Assembly (NCBI RefSeq): GCF_018598175.1
Contig: NZ_JAHESE010000012.1
Coordinates: 62,001-126,000, forward strand
DNA: 64,000 nt
Direction of reading: 5' to 3'
Origin: Dawidia cretensis
GTDB taxonomy: Bacteria > Bacteroidota > Bacteroidia > Cytophagales > Cyclobacteriaceae
Shown here: piece after piece, positions 24,328-33,690 of the stretch
How positions within the stretch are numbered: the stretch's first letter is position 1
Layout of the letters: the number at the start of each line of letters is the position of its first letter
Notes under the pieces: model-generated
Told to the model about the DNA's origin: nothing
Seen by the model: only the letters and a program-made list of their open reading frames with translations
The model's database searches: none
Translations under genes and position numbers: made by a program

Positions 24328-24416
24328 GCTGGTAATATACTCGCCAGAACGATACAAAGCAACGGTTACAGGACGAGTAGACGACGATAAAAATCGCGGG
24401 AAAACCCTTCTGGGCT

Positions 24417-25211
24417 TTAATCCGGCAGGATCCGCCGGATGTGGGCGAAAGCGTATGTGAGCTGTTTGGTGTCGAAATCCTCAATGCCGGCCTCGCTCAA
24501 CGCATCGATGCGTACGCGGCCAGACGCATGGATGATCTTATCACCTCCCTGAAAAATACCCGTGTGGACAATGCGTCCTTCGGCATCCTTAAAGAAAACC
24601 AAGTCGCCCATTTTGCGCTCCTGGAACGATTTAACAGCCCTTCCCTGATTGGCCTGTTGCCACACATCGCGCAGCAATGTATAGCCGCAGAGCTTGGCAA
24701 CCATCTGCGTAAAGCCTGAGGAGTCGATGCCGAACGGGCCCCTGCCGCCCCCCTGGCACGGGGCGTTCAGATATTTATAGGCCATCTTATACAGAAACTC
24801 GGGTTCACGTTTTTGGCCCAGATTTTTAGCATCGCCGTTGAAGGCAAACTGTTCTTCCATCTTGAACAGCTCCGAGCTGGAGATCGGAATTATACTACCG
24901 ATCAAAATGGGAATTGGACTTTTATTGTACAGGATGCTGGCCGTCAGATCGGTGGTGATCTTAAACTCGGTACGGTTGAGATAATCAAAGTACTCGCGCG
25001 ACACACTGTGGTGCTGACGCGCGTCGAGCCACCCTTCATATTGGTCATACGCTATCCGAACACGCAACCACGCGCGGTCGCGCGTTTGCTCGGTCACTTC
25101 GTAATGCTCACCAAATAGTAATTGGGTTGTTTGTGCGGACGTATCCGCTGCAGCGGCACGCACCGGCACTACACTAAGCCGGCATACGCCGTAATCTGTA
25201 TAATCCATCAA
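24417..25211 (-). CDS. NlpC/P60 (C40) family protein with catalytic Cys replaced by Ser
   Basis: A 264-residue protein: N-terminal SH3-type domain (GVCRLSVVPVRA, LLFGEHYEV, WLDARQ, about 8-66), then an NlpC/P60 domain from about 140. Active members read PYxWGG...DCSGF; here the same stretch is PCQGGGRGPFGIDSSGF. Ser164 (codon TCC, 24720-24722) stands where the nucleophile Cys belongs, Cys152 replaces the Tyr and Gly154 replaces the Trp. The histidine part (IVHTGIF, H216) is intact. Active relatives cut peptidoglycan peptides. This copy is probably inactive or greatly changed, although the frame is intact over the full normal length. There is no signal peptide. Confidence 0.85.
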   Translation of the reverse strand: MMDYTDYGVCRLSVVPVRAAAADTSAQTTQLLFGEHYEVTEQTRDRAWLRVRIAYDQYEGWLDARQHHSVSREYFDYLNRTEFKITTDLTASILYNKSPIPILIGSIIPISSSELFKMEEQFAFNGDAKNLGQKREPEFLYKMAYKYLNAPCQGGGRGPFGIDSSGFTQMVAKLCGYTLLRDVWQQANQGRAVKSFQERKMGDLVFFKDAEGRIVHTGIFQGGDKIIHASGRVRIDALSEAGIEDFDTKQLTYAFAHIRRILPD

Positions 25212-25251
25212 TTCAATCGGGGGTCTTTGAACTATAAAAAAGCAGGACTTC

Positions 25252-25716
25252 TTACTTCAGTTTTAGCCGGTCCAATTCACGCTTGGCATCACGCTCGCGC
25301 ATCGAGTCACGTTTGTCGTGCAGCTTTTTACCACGGCCTACAGCAATCTCTATTTTTGCCAGGCCCCGGTCGTTGATGAACAGGCGGGTGGGCACGACGG
25401 TCAAGCCCTTCTCTTCCATCTTACCTTCCAGTTTTTTTATCTCCGAACGCTTCAACAGCAGCTTCCGTTCCCGGCCGGCTTCGTGGTTGTAATGCGTTCC
25501 CTGCGCGTAGGGTGTGATCGTAATCCCCTTTACAAAAAGCTCCCCATGGCTCGTATAACAATAGCCATCCTGCAAGTTGACCTTACCTTCGCGGATCGAC
25601 TTGATCTCTGTGCCCCGCAGCACCATCCCTGCCACATAACGGTCGAGCAGCTCGTATTCATATCCTGCCTGACGGTTTCTGATGTTAATATCGTTCGAAA
25701 ATCTGGGTTTCGTCAT
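25252..25716 (-). CDS. smpB: SsrA-binding protein SmpB
   Basis: A 154-residue tmRNA-binding protein needed for trans-translation of stalled ribosomes. Clear motifs: YELLDRYVAGMVLRGTEIKS, GYCYTSHGELFVKG, LLLKRSEIKKL, GLTVVPTRLFIN and the basic C-terminal tail GRGKKLHDKRDSMRERDAKR. Length is standard. It overlaps the upstream thioesterase gene by 4 bp (ATGA), so translation is coupled. The tmRNA gene itself is not seen in the window. Confidence 0.97.
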   Translation of the reverse strand: MTKPRFSNDINIRNRQAGYEYELLDRYVAGMVLRGTEIKSIREGKVNLQDGYCYTSHGELFVKGITITPYAQGTHYNHEAGRERKLLLKRSEIKKLEGKMEEKGLTVVPTRLFINDRGLAKIEIAVGRGKKLHDKRDSMRERDAKRELDRLKLK

Positions 25717-26102
25717 GGTTGTTTTAATAGTTGCCCAATCTTATTGCGCTTCAGGATCTTTTGTCCCGTGCGCCCGGTGGCGATGAGCCGGTCGCCCACG
25801 GATGCTTCCAACGTACACAACAGCTCGTGGTTGTGTTGCGATTCGATCCGGGCGGTAAAGATAATCTCTTCTCCCGGAAAAGCCGGGGATTTGTGATCGA
25901 TGCTTAGGTGTGTACCGATACCTTCTTCGTCGTCGTCACATATTTCCAGTACAAACAGGCGGCTGGTCCACTCCATGTCGCGGGCCAGGGCAAACGTCGA
26001 GCAGACGGCATGCACCAGGCCGTTGGGGAATGCCGCCAGGTCGGCCATCTCCACCTGGTGGCGGTAAACGCGGGTGTCACCTTCGGAGAATAGCTTTTTC
26101 AT
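25713..26102 (-). CDS. Hotdog-fold thioesterase-like protein
   Basis: A 129-residue single hotdog domain. The segment FPNGLVHAVCSTFALARDMEW resembles the catalytic helix of small acyl-CoA thioesterases, followed by strands GIGTHLSIDHKSPAFPGE and a C-terminal RTGQKIL. Such proteins work as tetramers on acyl-CoA. Substrate unknown. It lies between tsaD (12 bp) and smpB (4-bp overlap), an operon-like row with no pathway logic that I can see. Confidence 0.75.
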   Translation of the reverse strand: MKKLFSEGDTRVYRHQVEMADLAAFPNGLVHAVCSTFALARDMEWTSRLFVLEICDDDEEGIGTHLSIDHKSPAFPGEEIIFTARIESQHNHELLCTLEASVGDRLIATGRTGQKILKRNKIGQLLKQP

Positions 26103-26114
26103 GCTTTGGACGGG

Positions 26115-27125
26115 TTATGCCGACAGCGGCATGCGCGCCAGCGGCGCCACGTTCAGCGGGGCAAACAGGCCGCGCTGATATTTATAGTGAGCCGCCATGG
26201 CAATCATGCCGGCGTTGTCGGTACAGTATTGAAAGGCCGGAATAAACACTTCCCATCCCCGCTGCTCGCCCAGCGACTGCAGCCGCTGCCGCAATCCCTG
26301 GTTGGCCGACACGCCCCCGGCAATTGCCACTTGCCGGATGCCCGTCTGGGCACAGGCCTGCTCCACACGGGTCAGCAACATCGACACGAGGTGATGCTGC
26401 AGGCTGGCGCAAATATCGTTCAGGTTTTCCTCTACAAAGGCCGGGTTGTCTTTCTTTTTATCACGCAGGAAGTATAAAAAGGCAGTTTTTATACCACTAA
26501 AGGAGAAATCCAGGCCCGGCATGACCGTCTCTGAGAATTTATAGGCACGTGGATTGCCTTGTTGGGCATATTTGTCGATCAGGGGACCGCCGGGGTATGG
26601 CAGGCCTAAGATCTTGGCAGCTTTGTCAAAGGCTTCGCCCACGGCGTCGTCCTGGGTTTGGCCGATCACTTCCATGTCGAGGTAATCTTTTACCAGCACG
26701 ATTTGGGTGTGGCCGCCGCTGACGGTCAGGCATAAAAACGGAAAGGACGGGCGAGGCTCGTCGATAAAGTGGGCCAGGACGTGCGCCTGCATGTGGTTGA
26801 CTTCGATCAGGGGTATTTTCAGGCCCATGGCCAGCCCCTTAGCGAATGAAACCCCCACCAGCAGCGCGCCCATTAATCCGGGGCCGCGGGTGAACGCGAT
26901 GGCGTCCAGCGCTGTTTTAGTCACGTCCGCATCTTCCAGGGCAGCATCTACCACGGCCACGATGTTCTGCTGGTGCGCACGCGACGCCAGCTCGGGCACC
27001 ACGCCGCCGTATTTTTGGTGTACCGCCTGTGAGGCGATAATATTATTAAGTACCTTGCCGTTTCTAATCACGGAGGCAGAAGTCTCGTCGCAAGAAGACT
27101 CGATGGCAAGGATAACGGGACGCAT
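26115..27125 (-). CDS. tsaD: tRNA N6-adenosine threonylcarbamoyltransferase TsaD
   Basis: A 336-residue ASKHA-fold enzyme that completes the t6A37 modification of ANN-decoding tRNAs. Start at MRPVILAIESSCDETSASV, the universal N-terminus; an extra ten in-frame codons upstream are discarded. Metal-binding H111 and H115 lie in NHMQAH; SGGHTQIVLV, a GEAFDKAAKILGLPYPGG segment and AGGVSAN are also visible. Divergent from the TamB gene with only 10 bp between the two start codons, so promoters must lie inside the opposite coding sequences. Confidence 0.97.
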   Translation of the reverse strand: MRPVILAIESSCDETSASVIRNGKVLNNIIASQAVHQKYGGVVPELASRAHQQNIVAVVDAALEDADVTKTALDAIAFTRGPGLMGALLVGVSFAKGLAMGLKIPLIEVNHMQAHVLAHFIDEPRPSFPFLCLTVSGGHTQIVLVKDYLDMEVIGQTQDDAVGEAFDKAAKILGLPYPGGPLIDKYAQQGNPRAYKFSETVMPGLDFSFSGIKTAFLYFLRDKKKDNPAFVEENLNDICASLQHHLVSMLLTRVEQACAQTGIRQVAIAGGVSANQGLRQRLQSLGEQRGWEVFIPAFQYCTDNAGMIAMAAHYKYQRGLFAPLNVAPLARMPLSA

Positions 27126-27135
27126 ATGATGAAGC

Positions 27136-30100
27136 ATGAACCTGCAAGTTATCAAAAATAGGATTCGGAAGATACTTGCCTACTCCGTTACGGCCGTTCT
27201 GTTCCTGTTCATCTCCGCCTTTTTGGTATTGCAGATGCCACCCGTTCAAAACTGGCTCGTTTCGCGCCTGTTAAAGGATTTTACACAAGTCACCGGTTTT
27301 CCGACCACCGTAACAGCCTTTCGCATGCTTTGGTTCGACCGCCTGGAGCTGACGGGAGTCAACGTCTACGACACCGAGCAGAACCGCATGATCGGTGCCA
27401 GGGAGATTCTCATCAACTTTAAGCTCTTGCAGCTCTTCCACCAGCAGGACATCAACATCGACGGCATCTATGTCGACAGCGCACACGTCTTTGTGACGAT
27501 GATCCAGGAATCGGATACTGTCCGGAACCTGAACATCAACGTCTTTATCGACCGCATCAACGAGGTTTCGTCGGGTGGCGGTGGTGGTGGCGGCACGGGT
27601 CGCACGCCGCGGGTAAACATTGGCGAGGCGTTCCTGAACCGCAGCCAGTTTACCTATATAGACCAGGATAGTGATACCGTGCCGCAGGGGTTTGACTACC
27701 GTCACTTCTCCCTGGCTGTAGACGAAGGCCACCTCAACAGCTTTGTGGTGTTGGGTGATACCACGGAGTTTTATGTGCGCACGTTGATTGCGCAGGATCA
27801 GAAAACACAGTTCAGCGTCAAACAACTGTCGACCTTCTTCCGGCTCTCACAGGCGGGCATGGAGTTCACCGGTCTCAATTTGCAGGCAGGACAAAGCACG
27901 ATCTCCGATACCGTGCTCTTTCGCTACCAGGGGCACCGCGCGTTGAGTCATTTTTTCGACGAGGTGTCCATTCATGCACACCTGACAAAAACAGTCATTG
28001 ACCCCGAAGACCTGGAGCTGTTCGCCCCGGGTGTAAAACAGTTGGGACAGCCTTTAACCGTCAGCGGTACCTTTAACGGCCGCGTCAACAAATTCAAGTA
28101 TACCCAGATGGAAGTCGACATCGGGCGGTCGCGGTTGATGGGTTCGTTGGAGATGGAAGGGTTACCGAACATCAACGAGACCTTTATTATTCTCAACCTG
28201 CGCAATTCCACGCTCGATCCAAACGACATTGCCTTTTTGTTCAACGAGCGGACGCTGGCGCGGCTGCGACCTATGGGAGACCTGGCCATGCACGGGCAAT
28301 TCCTGGGCTACCCGAACGATTTTGTTGCAAACGGCACGTTCTCCGGACGCCTGGGCACCATCCGCTCCGACATCAACTTAAAAGTAAACGAGGAAGATAT
28401 CGATCGCTCGGTATACAAAGGGCGTGTGTCGCTGATCAACTTTGACCTGGGCACGTACCTGGAAGACACGGCCATGTACCAGCGGGTAAGCCTCGACGGT
28501 CAGATTGCCGGTTCGGGACTGACGCAGAAGACGGCCGATTTTCAATTGAACGGCCGCGTGAGCTCCATCGGTGTCAACAAGTACAACTATACCAACATCC
28601 GTACGGACGCCCGCTTTGCCTCGGGTTTGTTTCGCGGGCTGATGGAGATCAACGATCCTAATCTCGAGCTCACCGCGCGGGGTTCGATCGACCTGCGCGA
28701 CGGGCGTAATCAGATCCGCATTCGCGCGCGGCTCGATACCGCATACCTACACAAGCTTAACCTCTCACGCGACACACTCTTTCTACACGCGCGCGTGGCA
28801 GCCGACATTCAAGGGTTAACGCTTGACTCGCTACGCGGTACCGCCGATGTAACGGATCTGATGCTGGAGTATAATCATGAGCACCTGAAACTCGATCATG
28901 TCCTGGTGGATGCCCAGCGCGACCAGGGCACACGCTCTTTTAAGGTACAATCTTCTTTGGCCGATGTCGAGGCCAAGGGTAACTATAACTTCTCTGACAT
29001 TTCCTACGATATTCAGACGTTGGTGAAGGAAGTCTCGCTCAACATCCGCAATGACCAACACGAGATCGCCGAGTATTACCGGCAAAAGACCTACAAGCCT
29101 AAATCATACGAAGCCCAGATCGCGATTGATCTGAAAGATATCCGGCCGATCAACGACCTGCTGAACTTAGACCTGTCGCTGGGACGTAACACCCATATCG
29201 ACGGCCGCTTTACGAGCGGGCGTACTACGATCATCAACCTATATACGGCCTTTGACTCGCTGGAGTACCAGGGTAAAGTGTTTATCAATACCGACCTCGA
29301 GCTCACCACTTCTAAGATCGCCGACAGCACCAGCGTGCTCTCGATGCTTACGGTAAACTCTGAGCGGCAAATCCTCAGTAAAAACCTGCAGACCAAGAAC
29401 TTGCTGGCGGAAGCGATCTGGAACAAGAACCACATTGACTTTGGTCTCGATGCCGATCATGAGGGCAAGAACAACTATGTGCGTCTGAAGGGCGGCGTTG
29501 ACTTCTTGCGCGACAGCACCGTGGTGACGATGGCTCCTTCCGACGTGAAGATACTCGAACGCAATTGGGCGTTTATGCCAGGCAACTACGTGGCCATCCG
29601 CGGCAGCGATTGGACTTTCCACGACCTGGCATTGGAGAACGCCGAACAATACCTGCGCGTGAATGGCCAGATCTCGGAAGATCCATCCAAAGTCCTGTCG
29701 CTCAACATCCACAATCTCGACCTGGCACTGCTCGATGTACTGACCGACCTGAAGTTTCGCGGCATTGCCGAAGCGCAAGTGGATGTAACGCATTACTACC
29801 AGGAGCCTACATTTCAGAATACCCTACAAGTAAAAGATTTTACTATTAACGATTTTCTGGTGGGCGATATCTCCACGCAAAATCGTTGGGATACCACGGC
29901 GCGCCGGTTTGACATCAACTTGTTTGTTGACCGCTCTCAAAGCCGCATCGTTAACGTAACGGGCCATTATACACCGGGGTTGTCCGACAGTCCGCTGAGT
30001 CTGTCCGCCCGCCTGCAGAAAGCTGACCTCAAGATTGCCGAGCCTTTCCTGGGCGAGATCTTTAGCCAGATCGGTGGCACGGTATCCGGCGAATTCCGGA

Positions 30101-31755
30101 TTACCGGTACGCTGAACGATCCGGCTATACGCGGTGAAGGTAATACCGACGATGGCCAGATCATGATCAACTACCTCAAAACGATGTATCGTTTTACGGG
30201 TATCATCGGGCTTACGCCGACTTCCTTATACTTTAAAGACATCGAGCTGGCCGACGTGCTGCGCAACAAAGCACGCCTCAACGGTACCATTAACCACCAC
30301 AGTTTCTCCGACATGACCATCAACCTGGATGCGCGCTTCCGCAACTTCCAGGTATTGAACACGTCGCACAAAGACAACAGTTTGTTTTACGGGCAGGCCT
30401 ATGCCACGGGTGACCTGAACTTCAATGGCCCCCTGTCGAACCTGCGCATCACTTCTACGGCACGCACCGAGCGGAATACACACATCTATATTCCGCTGAG
30501 CGGTTCGTCATCCTCGGTCGACAAGAAAGAGTTTATATCCTTCGTGAATTTCAAGGATACGACCTTCACCAAAAAGATCGAAGGCAGTTTCAGCAATCGC
30601 GTCAGCCTGACGGGTCTCGCCCTGGACCTGAACCTGGACGTAACACCCGACGCCTACTGCGAGATTATCTTTGACCAGAAGTCGGGCGATATCATTCGTG
30701 GACGCGGTAACGGTGATTTGAAGTTGCAACTTGACACGAAGGGTGAGTTCAACATGTTTGGTCCATTCGAGTTCACCGAGGGGTGGTATAACTTTACGCT
30801 CTACGACATTATCAATAAAGAATTTTCCGTGAAGAAAGGCAGCCGGATCACATGGTATGGTAATCCGTACCAGGGCACGGTTGAGATCGATGCTTCGTAT
30901 AACCAGATGGCGTCACTGGCCCCCTTAATCACGATTACCGACCAGACGGCCGGTGCATCACCGCAGCTGCAACGTAAATACCCCGTGCAGGTTTTGCTGC
31001 GCCTGGATGGCCCGATGATGTCTCCGGAGATCAACTTCGACATCATGGCGAAGGACCTGCCGAAGAACGTCCAAACGGAAAGCGGTACACCCGTCAACCT
31101 GGACCTGGTGTTCACGGCGTTTAAAAATAAACTGGACGAGCAGGAGCTTAAGCGCCAGGTATTCAGTTTGATCGTATTGCGTCGCTTCTCGCCGCCGGAG
31201 TCGTTTGACGCCAGCGGGTCCGTTGTAAACAGCTTGAGCGAGCTGCTCTCCAACCAGCTGAGCCACTGGATGAGCCAGGTGGACGAAGACCTGGTGGTGG
31301 ACGTAGACCTCGGCTCCATGGACCAGGAGACGTTCAACACCTTCCAGCTGCGGCTGTCGTATACGTTCCTGAATGGACGGCTGCGGGTAACGGGTGACGG
31401 GACGTTTAACAACACCTCCAGCTCTCCCGCCAACAGCACTAACCCGAACGCGCAAGCCAATCCTTCCAGTGTAGCGGGTGACTGGACGGTAGACTACATG
31501 CTTACCGCCGACGGCAAGCTGCGCGTAAAAATGTATAGCCGCACCAACGTCAACCCGATGCTGAGCTCGGTGAACACCAACCAAAACGCGATCACCACGG
31601 GCGCAAGTATTATCCACACGCAAAGCTTTAACGAGCTACGCGACCTCTGGCAATCGGCACGCAAGCGTCGTAAAAAGCAGGAAGAGGAACGCAAGAACGG
31701 TAACCGTGACGCAATCAAAGAAGATGAAGACAACGATGCCACCGGCACGGAGTAA
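27136..31755 (+). CDS. TamB-family translocation/assembly module protein
   Basis: A 1539-residue envelope protein. One N-terminal TM helix at about 15-35, then a very long series of beta strands forming the lipid-transfer groove, with an AsmA-like N-terminal part and the DUF490/TamB domain in the last 400 residues (GSRITWYGNPYQGTVEIDAS; VQVLLRLDGPMMSPEI). A glycine tract SSGGGGGGGTG near 146-156 is probably a linker. TamB-like proteins span the periplasm and help move phospholipids to, or assemble proteins in, the outer membrane. The C-terminus ends in a charged KEQ-rich tail. The Omp85-like gene at 50393 may encode a partner, but it is not adjacent. Confidence 0.93.
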   Translation: MNLQVIKNRIRKILAYSVTAVLFLFISAFLVLQMPPVQNWLVSRLLKDFTQVTGFPTTVTAFRMLWFDRLELTGVNVYDTEQNRMIGAREILINFKLLQLFHQQDINIDGIYVDSAHVFVTMIQESDTVRNLNINVFIDRINEVSSGGGGGGGTGRTPRVNIGEAFLNRSQFTYIDQDSDTVPQGFDYRHFSLAVDEGHLNSFVVLGDTTEFYVRTLIAQDQKTQFSVKQLSTFFRLSQAGMEFTGLNLQAGQSTISDTVLFRYQGHRALSHFFDEVSIHAHLTKTVIDPEDLELFAPGVKQLGQPLTVSGTFNGRVNKFKYTQMEVDIGRSRLMGSLEMEGLPNINETFIILNLRNSTLDPNDIAFLFNERTLARLRPMGDLAMHGQFLGYPNDFVANGTFSGRLGTIRSDINLKVNEEDIDRSVYKGRVSLINFDLGTYLEDTAMYQRVSLDGQIAGSGLTQKTADFQLNGRVSSIGVNKYNYTNIRTDARFASGLFRGLMEINDPNLELTARGSIDLRDGRNQIRIRARLDTAYLHKLNLSRDTLFLHARVAADIQGLTLDSLRGTADVTDLMLEYNHEHLKLDHVLVDAQRDQGTRSFKVQSSLADVEAKGNYNFSDISYDIQTLVKEVSLNIRNDQHEIAEYYRQKTYKPKSYEAQIAIDLKDIRPINDLLNLDLSLGRNTHIDGRFTSGRTTIINLYTAFDSLEYQGKVFINTDLELTTSKIADSTSVLSMLTVNSERQILSKNLQTKNLLAEAIWNKNHIDFGLDADHEGKNNYVRLKGGVDFLRDSTVVTMAPSDVKILERNWAFMPGNYVAIRGSDWTFHDLALENAEQYLRVNGQISEDPSKVLSLNIHNLDLALLDVLTDLKFRGIAEAQVDVTHYYQEPTFQNTLQVKDFTINDFLVGDISTQNRWDTTARRFDINLFVDRSQSRIVNVTGHYTPGLSDSPLSLSARLQKADLKIAEPFLGEIFSQIGGTVSGEFRITGTLNDPAIRGEGNTDDGQIMINYLKTMYRFTGIIGLTPTSLYFKDIELADVLRNKARLNGTINHHSFSDMTINLDARFRNFQVLNTSHKDNSLFYGQAYATGDLNFNGPLSNLRITSTARTERNTHIYIPLSGSSSSVDKKEFISFVNFKDTTFTKKIEGSFSNRVSLTGLALDLNLDVTPDAYCEIIFDQKSGDIIRGRGNGDLKLQLDTKGEFNMFGPFEFTEGWYNFTLYDIINKEFSVKKGSRITWYGNPYQGTVEIDASYNQMASLAPLITITDQTAGASPQLQRKYPVQVLLRLDGPMMSPEINFDIMAKDLPKNVQTESGTPVNLDLVFTAFKNKLDEQELKRQVFSLIVLRRFSPPESFDASGSVVNSLSELLSNQLSHWMSQVDEDLVVDVDLGSMDQETFNTFQLRLSYTFLNGRLRVTGDGTFNNTSSSPANSTNPNAQANPSSVAGDWTVDYMLTADGKLRVKMYSRTNVNPMLSSVNTNQNAITTGASIIHTQSFNELRDLWQSARKRRKKQEEERKNGNRDAIKEDEDNDATGTE

Positions 31756-32626
31756 ACGCTGCTGTCTGTGCCTGCTGTTGCTCATGTTTTCGGTCAGCGG
31801 CTTTTCACAAGTGGACTCTGCCCGACAGGTAAATAAACCCCGGCTACGCGGCCTGGTTATTGGCGGGGCGGCGGGCTATGGCATCGCGCTGGCCGGCCTT
31901 AATCACCTGTGGTATGCCGACACGCGCCGCCAGTCTTTTCGGTTCTTTAACGATAACGCCGAGTGGAAACAGGTCGATAAGCTCGGACATGTTTACTCGG
32001 CTTTTTATTTCAGCTACGGCACCTCGCGGGCGCTGCAAGCCTGCCAAGTGCCGGTGCGCAAAGGCGATCTCTGGGGTGCGCTGACGGGCTTTGCCGTGCT
32101 CGTGCCCGTAGAAATATTCGATGGTTTTTCGGACGCCTACGGTGCCTCTACTGGCGACTTGATTGCCGATGCCGCGGGCTCGGCGTTCTACCTGGGCCAG
32201 TCTTATCTCTGGAACGAGGTGCGCATACACCCCAGGTTTTCTTTCCACCGCACGGACTATGCGCCACAGCGGCCCAACACGCTGGGCAAGGGTTTGCCGG
32301 ATGAGATCCTAAAAGATTATAACGGTCAAACCTACTGGCTATCGGTGGATGTAGACAAGTTCATACACTTCCCGAAGTGGCTTAACCTGGCCGTGGGCTA
32401 TGGTGCGCAGGGCATGGTCTACGCCCGCACGTCGCAGAACCTGGCGGCGGGCTATGGTACGCCTTATCGGCAATATTATCTTTCTTTGGACTTCGACCTG
32501 ACGGCCTTTAAAACGAGGTCTAAGGTATGGAACACGCTGCTTTTTGTGGCCAGTATGATCAAGGTGCCAGCGCCATCCATCGAATTCTCCGCACGAGGCA
32601 CTCGTTTTCACGCATTTTATTTCTAA
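31724..32626 (+). CDS. DUF2279-family exported protein
   Basis: About 300 residues. The start is uncertain: ATGs at 31706, 31724 and 31736 all lie inside the end of the TamB gene; 31724 is used. A signal peptide follows (CCLCLLLLMFSVSGFS-Q). The conserved core is DKLGHVYSAFYFSYGTSRAL, PVEIFDGFSDAYGASTGDL and DADAAG-like acidic residues, typical of DUF2279/YfiM-type membrane proteins. The C-terminal half (NLAVGYGAQGMVYA, QYYLSLDFDL) looks like beta strands of an outer-membrane domain. The overlap with the TamB gene suggests coupled expression. Function unknown. Confidence 0.82.
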   Translation: MKTTMPPARSKRCCLCLLLLMFSVSGFSQVDSARQVNKPRLRGLVIGGAAGYGIALAGLNHLWYADTRRQSFRFFNDNAEWKQVDKLGHVYSAFYFSYGTSRALQACQVPVRKGDLWGALTGFAVLVPVEIFDGFSDAYGASTGDLIADAAGSAFYLGQSYLWNEVRIHPRFSFHRTDYAPQRPNTLGKGLPDEILKDYNGQTYWLSVDVDKFIHFPKWLNLAVGYGAQGMVYARTSQNLAAGYGTPYRQYYLSLDFDLTAFKTRSKVWNTLLFVASMIKVPAPSIEFSARGTRFHAFYF

Positions 32627-32658
32627 CTTAGGCGGTATAACATTTAAATAAATCTCCA

Positions 32659-32690
32659 GGTGGCAGGCCCTTTTAGGTGCCATTTTTTTA
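32659..32690 (+). terminator. Probable intrinsic terminator after the DUF2279 gene
   Basis: Stem GGTGGCA (32659-32665) with TGCCATT (32678-32684), two G-T pairs included, is followed by a run of seven T. It lies 33 bp after the stop codon and would end the TamB-DUF2279 transcript. Confidence 0.55.
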
Positions 32691-32724
32691 ACTTCATAGA
32701 CCATCCACTTTAAACCTACCATAT

Positions 32725-33138
32725 ATGATCTCTACTTTACCAGGCTTCATGGAGTACGTTGAAAAGTATGCCGAGCACATCGGCGGCCAATACACCGACT
32801 ACGACCATACCAAATCCGTGATTGTTGTGCCCATCAATGGCAGCCGTTATCAAACGGTACTGGCCAGTTCACAGACCAGCCCGGTATCAGGCCGCGAGCA
32901 GGCGCTCTTTACTTCGAAGGTATGTGAGTTTACTCCCAACATTGACCTCAAGGCGCTGCTGGAGCAAAACGCGCACTTCGACTACAGTAAGTTTATTCTC
33001 GAAGAAGGTTATGTGAAGGTGGAAGCTTCCTGCTTGTCGGAGACTGTATCGGAAGAGCAAGTGAAGGAGATGATCCAGGAAGTAGCGCAGCTCGCTGACC
33101 ATTACGAGCTGAAGCTTACGGGCAAAGACATTCACTAG
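32725..33138 (+). CDS. YbjN-like / type III secretion chaperone-fold protein, unknown function
   Basis: A 137-residue soluble acidic protein. The pattern of a helix (FMEYVEKYAEHIG), strands (SVIVVPINGSRYQTVLAS, KVCEFTP) and a long C-terminal helix (SEEQVKEMIQEVAQLADHYE) resembles the YbjN/CesT-like fold of small regulatory or chaperone proteins. I base this on the alternation of structure only. It stands alone between a terminator and the RNase P RNA gene. Function is not predictable. Confidence 0.7.
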   Translation: MISTLPGFMEYVEKYAEHIGGQYTDYDHTKSVIVVPINGSRYQTVLASSQTSPVSGREQALFTSKVCEFTPNIDLKALLEQNAHFDYSKFILEEGYVKVEASCLSETVSEEQVKEMIQEVAQLADHYELKLTGKDIH

Positions 33139-33217
33139 TCAACGTCGTTCAGACATTCTTCAGCAACCCTGGGATTCCCTTGGGGCGGTTATGCTATTTA
33201 CTTTCAAGCTTTCGCCG

Positions 33218-33225
33218 TACCTTTA
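33218..33225 (+). promoter_or_regulatory. -7 box of the RNase P RNA gene
   Basis: TACCTTTA (one mismatch to TAnnTTTG) ends 4-5 bp before the predicted RNA 5' end, the right distance for a start at about 33230. A TTTA element about 17 bp upstream is a weak -33 candidate. Confidence 0.5.
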
Positions 33226-33229
33226 TGGC

Positions 33230-33626
33230 GGTGAGCCGCCTTATCGCTCTTTTGTCACAGAAAGGGAGGAAAGTCCGGGCAACATAGGGCAGCGTACTTC
33301 CTAACGGGAAGGTCTTGTGCTGGTGACGGCGCGGGAACAGACAGTGCCACAGAAAATAACTACCCGTGGGGATTTATCCTTGTGGGAAAAGGTGAAAAGG
33401 TGAGGTAAGAGCTCACCGGGCGGCTGGCGACAGTCGTTGCAGGGTAAACCTTACGCGTTGAAAGGTCAAATAGGTTCCGGGCATCAAGCGGCCCGTTTGG
33501 CTGCAGGCTTCGCGGTCTGTAGCACCGGAACGGGTAGACTGATAGAGCCTGTCTGCGAAGACAGGCCCAGATAAATGATAAGGACTCCCGCAAGGGATGA
33601 CAGAACCCGGCTTACAGGCTTACCAC
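33230..33626 (+). ncRNA. rnpB: RNase P RNA (bacterial class A)
   Basis: The catalytic RNA that removes 5' leaders from pre-tRNAs. The universal segments are present: GAGGAAAGTCCGGGC near the 5' end (33270-33284) and ACAGAACCCGGCTTAC near the 3' end (33600-33615). Helix P1 can form between GGTGAGCC (33230-33237) and GGCTTACC (33617-33624) with one G-U pair. The GACAGTGCCACAGAAAATA segment of the P4/J region lies near 33340. Length of about 395 nt is normal for Bacteroidota. Ends are estimated to within a few bases. Confidence 0.95.
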
Positions 33627-33630
33627 TTTT

Positions 33631-33670
33631 AAACCCACCCTACCGACGAGGTATGGTGGGTTTAATTTTT
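33631..33670 (+). terminator. Intrinsic terminator of rnpB
   Basis: Stem AAACCCACC-c-TACC with GGTA-t-GGTGGGTTT, a five-base loop GACGA, then a T-rich tail (AATTTTT). It stands directly after the 3' end of the RNase P RNA. Confidence 0.85.
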
Positions 33671-33690
33671 ATACAATACTTTTACAGGAT

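Noticed and set aside
27574-27606. Glycine codon run in the TamB gene as a sign of frameshift or repeat expansion
   Set aside because: The frame continues normally on both sides; a Gly linker is common in such proteins.
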